Positions 1 through 6,386 of a stretch of DNA of 6,386 nucleotides are shown one piece after another. The DNA lies in NCBI GenBank assembly GCA_036375275.1, contig DASUSF010000343.1, forward strand, positions 1 to 6,386, read 5' to 3'. The notes below the pieces were generated by a model. That model did no database searches. It was not told where the DNA came from and saw only the letters and a program-made list of their open reading frames with translations. The stretch comes from DASUSF01 sp036375275 (GTDB lineage: Bacteria > Pseudomonadota > Alphaproteobacteria > Geminicoccales > Geminicoccaceae). The position numbers and the translations under genes were made by a program. Numbering within the stretch: position 1 is the stretch's first letter; each line of letters begins with the position of its first letter.

Positions 1-79
1 CTGCGATGCCCAGCAGCCGCCCCGGCCACTGGTCGACCATCACCAGCAGCACGTTCGGCCGCGTGTCGCCTTCGCCCAT
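1..79 (-). CDS. Sulfatase-family hydrolase, N-terminus only (gene runs off the left edge)
   Basis: Only the first 26 codons are visible, reading MGEGDTRPNVLLVMVDQ and then WPGRLLGIA. The pattern R-P-N-V-L-L-V-M-V-D-Q is the first beta strand of the alkaline-phosphatase/sulfatase fold. In that family the Asp of the D-Q (or D-D) pair is a metal ligand in the active site, so the enzyme probably hydrolyses a sulfate ester or a related phosphonate/phosphate ester; the substrate cannot be told. There is no signal peptide before the first strand, so a cytoplasmic enzyme is inferred, unlike many secreted arylsulfatases. The start is well supported: a GGAGGA ribosome binding site (complement of 87-92) lies 7 bases before the ATG. 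The catalytic Cys/Ser motif lies outside the window. The gene is divergent from the DUF4383 gene. Confidence 0.75.
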   Translation of the reverse strand, partial: MGEGDTRPNVLLVMVDQWPGRLLGIA

Positions 80-132
80 GCCTCGCTCCTCCCCGGTGGT
101 CCTGGTTCGCTGGCGCCACATGCGCGGGCACG

Positions 133-160
133 CTTGTAGCACGGCTGCGCGGCGCGTCAG
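133..160 (-). promoter_or_regulatory. Candidate sigma70-type promoter of the sulfatase gene
   Basis: On the minus strand CTGACG (complement of 155-160; 4 of 6 matches to TTGACA) is followed after 16 bases by TACAAG (complement of 133-138; 4 of 6 to TATAAT). The -10 is preceded by TGC, giving an extended -10. Transcription would start near 126, leaving a leader of about 47 bases before the ATG at 79. This is a motif match only; GC-rich alphaproteobacterial promoters are loose, so confidence is moderate. Confidence 0.4.
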
Positions 161-245
161 CCCCGGGACGGGTACGCCCCCGGACGCGCCGACGTGAGCG
201 CCTGCCGGCCTCCGACCCGCGGCTCCCGAGGCGCTGCGGCCACCG

Positions 246-268
246 CGGATGCATGCAAGTCACATCCG
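246..268. repeat. Inverted repeat CGGATG-N11-CATCCG in the divergent intergenic region
   Basis: A perfect 6-base dyad has its arms at 246-251 and 263-268. It lies between the divergent sulfatase and DUF4383 promoters, just upstream of the stress promoter at 291. The spacing of about 17 bases between arm centres (11-base spacer) is more like a two-site operator for a dimeric regulator than a hairpin. A 6-base dyad in GC-rich DNA can arise by chance. No known regulator was recognised. Confidence 0.2.
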
Positions 269-290
269 TCCCGACGAGCCGAATTCGACC

Positions 291-315
291 GGAACGATCA
301 CCGGCAGATCACGTT
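291..315 (+). promoter_or_regulatory. EcfG-type (general stress response) promoter of the DUF4383 gene
   Basis: GGAAC at 291-295 and CGTT at 312-315 are separated by exactly 16 bases. This matches the known alphaproteobacterial EcfG/RpoE2/SigT promoter consensus GGAAC-N16-17-CGTT at every consensus base. Position and direction fit: transcription would start near 321-323, leaving about 25 bases of leader. That leader contains a GGAGGAGG ribosome binding site (335-342) before the ATG at 348. EcfG is released by the PhyR-NepR partner switch under general stress, so the downstream membrane protein is inferred to belong to that regulon. Confidence 0.7.
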
Positions 316-347
316 GAGCGGCCGAGGATCAGGTGGAGGAGGTAGCC

Positions 348-785
348 ATGAGCACGCGTTACTTTGCGCTTGCCTACGGGATCGTCTTTCTGCTGGTGGG
401 AATCGCCGGGTTCGTTCCGGGCCTGGTCACGCCGCCACAACCCACCGCCGACGTGGCGGCCGACACCGGTTTCGGGCGCCTGTTCGGGCTGTTCCCGGTC
501 AACCTCTGGCACAACCTCGTGCACGTCGCATTCGGCATCTGGGGCCTCGCCGCTTACCGGACCTTCTCGGCCGCCCGCACCTATGCCCGCGCGGTGGCGG
601 TGATCTATGCCGTCCTCGCGGTGATGGGGCTGATCCCAGTGCTCAACACCACCTTCGGCCTGATCCCGCTCTACGCGCACGACGTCTGGCTGCACATCGT
701 GCTCGCCGCCGTCGCGGCCTACTTCGGATTCTTCGGTCCGGCGGAACCCGCCGAAGGTCGCACCGTGACGAGCCGGCGCACGTGA
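348..785 (+). CDS. DUF4383 family small membrane protein
   Basis: A 145-residue protein with about four hydrophobic segments (roughly residues 5-25, 52-70, 80-98 and 110-130) and a short polar C-terminal tail. The conserved DUF4383 pattern is visible: a first helix, then LFGLFPVNLWHNLVHVAFG (45-63) with paired histidines H55 and H59, then ARAVAVIYAVLAVMGLIP (80-97), then F-G-L-I-P-L and D-V-W-L-H-I-V-L-A (112-120). The biochemical function of the family is unknown; it is an inner-membrane protein by composition. An in-frame GTG at 333 is possible, but the ATG at 348 is preferred because a strong GGAGGAGG sits at 335-342, which the earlier start would overlap. The gene stands alone, has an EcfG-type stress promoter, and ends facing the hydratase gene across a strong hairpin. 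A role in stress adaptation of the membrane is inferred from the promoter only. Confidence 0.88.
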   Translation: MSTRYFALAYGIVFLLVGIAGFVPGLVTPPQPTADVAADTGFGRLFGLFPVNLWHNLVHVAFGIWGLAAYRTFSAARTYARAVAVIYAVLAVMGLIPVLNTTFGLIPLYAHDVWLHIVLAAVAAYFGFFGPAEPAEGRTVTSRRT

Positions 786-806
786 ACCGCCGCCCCGGCG
801 GACGGA

Positions 807-849
807 CCGGCCCGGCCCTCGGGCTCCTGTGCCCGACCGGCCGGGCCGG
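807..849. terminator. Strong GC-rich hairpin between convergent genes, likely bidirectional terminator
   Basis: The left arm at 807-824 pairs with the right arm at 831-849 around a 6-base loop. There is an inner stem of 6 base pairs, a small internal loop (one base against two), then an outer perfect stem of 11 base pairs (CCGGCCCGGCC against GGCCGGGCCGG). It starts 21 bases after the DUF4383 stop and lies 53 bases beyond the hydratase stop, so it could end transcripts from both sides. Neither strand has a T-tract after the stem, so it is not a classical intrinsic terminator. It may act as a pause site with Rho or as a 3'-end stabiliser. Confidence 0.55.
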
Positions 850-902
850 ATCAGCCAGAAGGCGCGGCGCCCTGGCGGTGCGCGGCCAGTCAGCGGGGAA
901 GG

Positions 903-1688
903 TCAGCGGCGGAACTTGACCTCGACGGTGCCGAGGGCGCCGAAGTCGGCGACCGCCTGCTGCTCCGCCTCCACCGGCGTCAGCCCGGTGCAGGTGCCGG
1001 TCGAAATCACCTCGCCGGTCCTGAGCCCGCGGCCCCGCTCGTGCATCTTGGACGCGAACCAGATCAGCGCGTTGAGGGGATGGCCGAGCACCGCGACGCC
1101 GGTCCCCTTCGCCTTCTCGAGGCCGTCGACCACCAGCTTCACCTCGTGCCGGTCGAGGTCGAGGTCCTGCCAGTCCCGGATCTCCTGGCCGAGCACCAGC
1201 GCGCCGTTGGCGCCGCAGTCCGCGGTGATCTGGAGGCCGCCGTAGGCCTTGAAGTCGTCGAGACGGGTGCTGATCACCTCGATCGCCGGCACCACCGCCT
1301 GGACCGACTCGATGATCCGCTCGCGGCCATATGGCTCCTCGCGCGCCGGCAGGTCGCGCCCGAGGCGGAAGGCGAACTCGCATTCCAGCGCCAGCATGTG
1401 GAAGCTGGCCGCCGACGGCTCGGCCGGACTGCGGAAGATCGCCGGCGAGAAGACGGGCCCGAAGAACGGCTCGCTCACGCCGAGCATCTTCTGCGCCGCC
1501 GCCGAGGTGCAGCCGACCTTCCAGCCACCGACCCCGAGGCCGGACCTGAGGACGAACGCGTCCTGGACCAGGTAGGCTTCGTCGAAGGTCGCGGGTGCGC
1601 CCGCCTCCGGCAGCCCAGGGATCGGGCGCATCTCCCGCCGCGCCGCCAGCATCGCTTCCACCGCCTCGCCCACGCCTTCGGGCGTCAT
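903..1688 (-). CDS. 2-keto-4-pentenoate hydratase-family protein (MhpD/FAH superfamily)
   Basis: A 261-residue protein, the normal length for the MhpD branch of the fumarylacetoacetase superfamily. These enzymes add water to (or decarboxylate) 2-hydroxydienoates such as 2-hydroxypenta-2,4-dienoate in meta-cleavage breakdown of aromatic compounds, using a divalent metal. Recognisable blocks are GWKVGCTS (55-62), FFGPVFS (75-81), ECEFAFRLGRDL (102-113), VPAIEVISTR (133-142), DCGANGALVLG (157-167), GHPLNALIWFA (202-212) and ISTGTCTG (228-235). The expected metal ligands E102, E104 and E137 are present. The start is supported by GGAGGAA (complement of 1693-1699), 4 bases before the ATG, and by an extended -10 promoter. 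No other meta-cleavage genes are in the window, so the substrate is open. A 4-oxalocrotonate decarboxylase or oxo-hepta-diene-dioate hydratase is possible, because these families look alike. Confidence 0.88.
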   Translation of the reverse strand: MTPEGVGEAVEAMLAARREMRPIPGLPEAGAPATFDEAYLVQDAFVLRSGLGVGGWKVGCTSAAAQKMLGVSEPFFGPVFSPAIFRSPAEPSAASFHMLALECEFAFRLGRDLPAREEPYGRERIIESVQAVVPAIEVISTRLDDFKAYGGLQITADCGANGALVLGQEIRDWQDLDLDRHEVKLVVDGLEKAKGTGVAVLGHPLNALIWFASKMHERGRGLRTGEVISTGTCTGLTPVEAEQQAVADFGALGTVEVKFRR

Positions 1689-1724
1689 GTGCTTCCTCCG
1701 TGATCGTTACGTGAGCCGCGAACT

Positions 1725-1733
1725 AGTATAGCA
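1725..1733 (-). promoter_or_regulatory. Extended -10 promoter of the hydratase gene
   Basis: On the minus strand the sequence TGCTATACT (complement of 1725-1733) is a TGN-TATAAT extended -10 with 5 of 6 matches in the hexamer, set in GC-rich surroundings. No good -35 is visible 16-18 bases upstream, which an extended -10 can tolerate. Transcription would start near 1718, leaving a leader of about 30 bases that contains the GGAGGAA ribosome binding site. The spacing fits the hydratase start at 1688. Confidence 0.5.
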
Positions 1734-1799
1734 CCCTGCGGCCCGAACCCCGCATCCAGCGTCGTCGCGCGGGGCGCGCGTCCGGCCGTCCGTCGGCCC

Positions 1800-1820
1800 G
1801 CTTGCCCCGAAAGGGAAAGC
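1800..1820. terminator. Weak hairpin between the DUF2442 gene and the hydratase gene
   Basis: GCTT (1800-1803) pairs with AAGC (1817-1820) and CCC (1806-1808) with GGG (1813-1815), around a GAAA loop on the plus strand or TTTC on the minus strand, with one bulged base. On the minus strand the remaining position is a T-G wobble, giving an eight-pair stem. It lies 45 bases past the DUF2442 stop and could help end that transcript. There is no T-tract after it, so the call is weak. Confidence 0.25.
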
Positions 1821-1840
1821 AATCAGAGATGATCGGGAAC

Positions 1841-1863
1841 GGCGCGACGGGCTGCACCGCGCC
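1841..1863. repeat. Short GC hairpin directly after the DUF2442 stop
   Basis: GGCGCG (1841-1846) and CGCGCC (1858-1863) form a perfect 6-base-pair stem with an 11-base loop, beginning one base past the stop codon of the DUF2442 gene. It may be a Rho-independent-like 3'-end structure but has no T-tract. It is short enough to occur by chance at this GC content. Confidence 0.25.
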
Positions 1864-1864
1864 G

Positions 1865-2155
1865 TCAAGCTGCCGGCGTCCGGTTGGAAGATCGCGACAG
1901 GTCCGGCGTGGCCTGTCCGGTAGCTGCGGCATAGAGCACGTCTGGGTCGAGGTCAGCACCATTCGGCCAGCGCACACACCCGAGTTCGTGGTCGACCTCG
2001 ACCCGGCCAAACACCTCAGGATCGCGAAGCGGCGCGAACACGCCTCGGAAGGGAACCATGTCCCGGACGTCGACCTCGCCTTCGGCACCATCCTCGAACT
2101 TCAAACGGAGGCGATAGCCTTCGATCACCGTGACCTCCACGACATCCTGCAACAT
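1865..2155 (-). CDS. DUF2442 family small protein
   Basis: A 96-residue protein. Residues 1-78 fit the DUF2442 pattern: MLQDVVEV, then Y-R-L-R-L-K-F-E-D-G (14-23), G-E-V-D-V (26-30), FRGVFAPLRDPEVFGRV (36-52) and the hallmark CVRWPNGADLDPDVLYAAA (60-78). The last 18 residues, rich in Thr, Ser, Arg and Ala, look like a variable tail. The function is unknown. The family commonly sits beside DUF4160 genes, as here, and has been suspected of being half of a toxin-antitoxin-like pair; that role is not proven. The start at 2155 is chosen because GGAG (complement of 2163-2166) lies 7 bases before the ATG and because the family begins M-L-x-D-V. The gap to the upstream DUF4160 stop is 4 bases, so the two are co-transcribed. 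This gene is intact although its partner is frameshifted. Confidence 0.85.
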   Translation of the reverse strand: MLQDVVEVTVIEGYRLRLKFEDGAEGEVDVRDMVPFRGVFAPLRDPEVFGRVEVDHELGCVRWPNGADLDPDVLYAAATGQATPDLSRSSNRTPAA

Positions 2156-2159
2156 CGTG

Positions 2160-2413
2160 CTACTCCAGCGGCGCGATCTTGTTGAGCGCCGAATGCCGCC
2201 GCGCCAGATTCCAGTTCGCGAGAAGCTCGGCCTGATGCTGCGCGGCCCACTCGACCACCAGACCAAGGACCCGCGGAGCAAGATCACCCTTGAGGATCGA
2301 AAGCGTCTCGATGTCCATGACGGCGCGCTGCCGCCCGTACCGCACGTGGAAATGGGGTGGTCACTGTAGAACATCGCGACGACGATGCCAAAGAACCGGC
2401 TGATCTCTGGCAT
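2160..2413 (-). pseudogene. DUF4160 family protein gene with a -1 frameshift
   Basis: Two reading frames together give one DUF4160 protein. Frame one starts at the ATG at 2413 and encodes MPEISRFFGIVVAMFYSDHP. Just after the conserved D-H the frame is lost at a run of four C (complement of 2354-2357). The next frame then supplies H-F-H-V-R-Y-G, then RAVMDIETLSILKGDLAPRV, and the C-terminal half with EWAAQHQAELLANWNLAR, ending at a TAG at 2162-2160. Rejoined by one base, the product would be 84 residues, close to the family size. The family motif as remembered is D-H-x-P-P-H-F-H, so the real loss might be 7 bases rather than 1. The downstream frame has a TGA just before the junction, so it cannot be entered from the ATG. 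The break may be real, a sequencing error in the C run, or a programmed slip (CCC could re-pair one base back). The family's function is unknown. The DUF2442 gene follows after 4 bases; the ribosome binding site is weak. Confidence 0.72.
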
Positions 2414-2459
2414 CGATCCCGCTGGCCACGAGCGCCGCCGACGAACCTGTCGACGAAGG

Positions 2460-2885
2460 TCAGCCGCGCGCGGAGGCGGCCTCGATCTGGGCTTCGGCGA
2501 TCGCGACCTCGCGTTCGGAGCGCTCGCGCTCGAGATCGTCCCTCGCCTCCGTGAGGTCGTCCCGGGCGTCCCTGAGGCGCTGCTCGGCGCTGCCGCGGTC
2601 GATCTCCTCCACCGGCATCGCCTCCTCGGCGAGGACGATGCAACCCTTCTCGTTGACCTCGGCGAAGCCGCCGCCGACGAAGATCCGCTCGGACACCGCG
2701 TTGCCCTCCCAGATCTCGAGGACCCCCGGGCGCAGCAGCGAGAGCAGCGGGCTGTGCTGCGGCAGCACGCCGAAGTCGCCGGCGGCGCCAGGGCAGACCA
2801 CCATGTCGACCTCGCCGGAGGCGAGCTGCCGCTCCGGCGAGACCAGCTCGAACCGGACCTTGTTCGGATCGCCCTCGTCGGCCAT
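2460..2885 (-). CDS. atpC: ATP synthase F1 epsilon subunit
   Basis: A 141-residue subunit of the F1 central stalk. It joins gamma to the c-ring and can hold back ATP hydrolysis through its C-terminal helices. The N-terminal beta-sandwich domain covers about residues 8-92: VRFELVSPERQLASGEVDMV (10-29), GDFGVLPQHSPLLSLLRPG (36-54) and IFVGGGFAEV (68-77). A charged helical hairpin follows (about 95-139), rich in Arg, Glu, Asp and Ala. The length is typical. A longer open frame exists upstream, but the start at 2885 is chosen because it lies 4 bases after the atpD stop and gives the family's usual N-terminus. An AGGCG-type ribosome binding site overlaps the end of atpD, pointing to coupled translation. 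It is the last gene of the F1 operon; no clear terminator follows in the 46 bases before the DUF4160 gene. Confidence 0.95.
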   Translation of the reverse strand: MADEGDPNKVRFELVSPERQLASGEVDMVVCPGAAGDFGVLPQHSPLLSLLRPGVLEIWEGNAVSERIFVGGGFAEVNEKGCIVLAEEAMPVEEIDRGSAEQRLRDARDDLTEARDDLERERSEREVAIAEAQIEAASARG

Positions 2886-2889
2886 GCGC

Positions 2890-4326
<1,437 letters not shown>

Positions 4327-4350
4327 GCCTGTTCCCTCGGAAGGTACGGT

Positions 4351-5244
4351 CTAGAGCGCTTCGGCGCCCGAGATGATCTCGGTGAGCTCGGTGGTGATCT
4401 GGGCCTGACGGGTGCGGTTGTAGACGATCGAGAGGCGGTCGATCATGTCGCCCGCGTTGCGGGTCGCGTTGTCCATGGCGGTCATCCTGGCGCCCTGCTC
4501 GCTCGCCGCGTTCTCGACCAGCGCGCCGAAGATCTGCACCGCGAGGCTCCGCGGCAGCAGCTCCTTCAGGATCACCTCCTCCTCCGGCTCGAACTCGTAG
4601 ACCGCCTTGATCTCGTCGTTGCCGTTCCGCCCCTCGTCGGCCTCGCCCGCGGCTTCGACCGGGATCAGCTGCTTGAAGGTCAGGATCTGGGTGATCGCCG
4701 ACTTGAACCGGTTGTAGACGATGGTGCAGACATCGAACTCGCCGGCATGGAACATCTCCTCCACCCGGCGCGCGATCGCCACCGCCTCGTCGTAGGCGAT
4801 CCGCTGGCGGCCGACCCCCTCGATCGTGTCGATGATCAGCTCGCCGTGCTCGCGCCGGAGCATGTCCCGCGCCTTGCGCCCGATGCACAGGATCCTGACC
4901 TGCCTGCCGGCCTCGCGCAGCTCGCGGACCCGCCGGCGGGCGCCGCGGACGATCGAGCTGTTGAAGCCGCCGCAGAGGCCGCGGTCCGCGGTCGCGACGA
5001 TCAGGAGGTGCGTGTCCTCCCTGCCGGTGCCGCCGAGCAGCGGGGGCGCGCTCTCCGGATCGGCGACCCCGGCGGCGAGGTTCATGAGCATCTCGCGCAT
5101 CCGCTCGGCGAAGGGACGCGAGGCCTCCGCCTGCTCCTGGGCGCGCCGGAGCTTGCTCGCGGCCACCATCTTCATGGCGCTGGTGATCTTCTGCGTCTGC
5201 TTGACCGAGTTGATCCGGCCACGGAGCTCCTTGAGGCTCGCCAT
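4351..5244 (-). CDS. atpG: ATP synthase F1 gamma subunit
   Basis: A 297-residue rotor shaft that turns inside the alpha3-beta3 head and couples proton flow to catalysis. The two long coiled-coil helices are visible at each end: MASLKELRGRINSVKQTQKI (1-20), continuing ITSAMKMVAASKLRRAQ (20-36), and at the C-terminus ARMTAMDNATRNAGDMIDRL (252-271), then YNRTRQAQITTELTEIISGA (275-294). The central Rossmann-like part carries ADRGLCGGFNS (86-96). The length is normal for alphaproteobacteria. An open frame extends upstream into atpA, but the ATG at 5244 gives the conserved family N-terminus. It lies 5 bases after the atpA stop, and no Shine-Dalgarno sequence is visible in the bases before it (TAA then GCCCC then ATG). 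Translation by reinitiation after atpA is therefore inferred. Confidence 0.96.
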   Translation of the reverse strand: MASLKELRGRINSVKQTQKITSAMKMVAASKLRRAQEQAEASRPFAERMREMLMNLAAGVADPESAPPLLGGTGREDTHLLIVATADRGLCGGFNSSIVRGARRRVRELREAGRQVRILCIGRKARDMLRREHGELIIDTIEGVGRQRIAYDEAVAIARRVEEMFHAGEFDVCTIVYNRFKSAITQILTFKQLIPVEAAGEADEGRNGNDEIKAVYEFEPEEEVILKELLPRSLAVQIFGALVENAASEQGARMTAMDNATRNAGDMIDRLSIVYNRTRQAQITTELTEIISGAEAL

Positions 5245-5249
5245 GGGGC

Positions 5250-6386
<1,137 letters not shown>

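Noticed and set aside
194..919. A 241-codon plus-strand frame overlapping the DUF4383 gene
   Set aside because: It is the frame-shifted reading of the DUF4383 gene and its flanks, Arg/Gly/Ala-rich. The DUF4383 frame has a promoter, a ribosome binding site and family motifs.
643..1703. Long frames on both strands overlapping the hydratase (643-1383 minus, 1041-1703 plus)
   Set aside because: They are shadows of the hydratase gene with biased composition and no family match; the hydratase frame carries the conserved metal ligands.
1766..1778. CGCGC-GGG-GCGCG palindromic stretch as a terminator
   Set aside because: It is a short stem with a 3-base loop and no T-tract, and such runs are common at this GC content.
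1723..2185. Frames of about 120 codons on both strands over the DUF2442 gene and its downstream gap
   Set aside because: They have no ribosome binding site or recognisable family. The part over 1865-2155 is explained by DUF2442 and the rest is non-coding gap.
2160..2345. A 61-codon minus-strand frame from a GTG at 2345 as a separate gene
   Set aside because: It is the C-terminal part of the frameshifted DUF4160 gene. The GTG is a conserved internal Val codon and no ribosome binding site precedes it.

Overview
The window looks like high-GC alphaproteobacterial chromosome. Two things point there. The F1-ATPase genes run alpha-gamma-beta-epsilon with no F0 genes between them, and the gamma and epsilon sequences are of the alphaproteobacterial kind. 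In addition, one gene has a perfect match to the GGAAC-N16-CGTT promoter of the alphaproteobacterial general stress sigma factor EcfG. The closest order cannot be settled by eye; a Rhodospirillales-like lineage is only a guess.

Layout from right to left, because most genes are on the minus strand. Positions 6386-2460 hold atpA (5' end outside the window), atpG, atpD and atpC, packed 4-24 bases apart. These are the F1 catalytic head, stalk and regulatory subunit of ATP synthase. Only 46 bases after atpC, with no obvious terminator, comes a small gene pair. The first is a DUF4160 gene (2413-2160) broken by a -1 frameshift at a run of four C. The second is an intact DUF2442 gene (2155-1865). Such pairs are of unknown function and are suspected to be toxin-antitoxin-like. 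A 176-base gap follows, with weak hairpins and a clear extended -10 promoter. That promoter drives a monofunctional hydratase of the 2-keto-4-pentenoate hydratase (MhpD/FAH) family (1688-903).

At the left, a DUF4383 membrane protein gene (348-785, plus strand) converges on the hydratase. The two are separated by a very strong GC-rich hairpin (807-849). The DUF4383 gene has the EcfG-type promoter. Divergent from it, the first 26 codons of a sulfatase-family gene (79 to beyond base 1, minus strand) are visible, with their own sigma70-like promoter.

The atp genes form one functional unit. The remaining genes appear to be independent accessory or metabolic genes. The most interesting signals are the stress promoter and the frameshifted DUF4160, whose out-of-frame reading stays open and runs in frame into DUF2442. 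No complete new system is evident.
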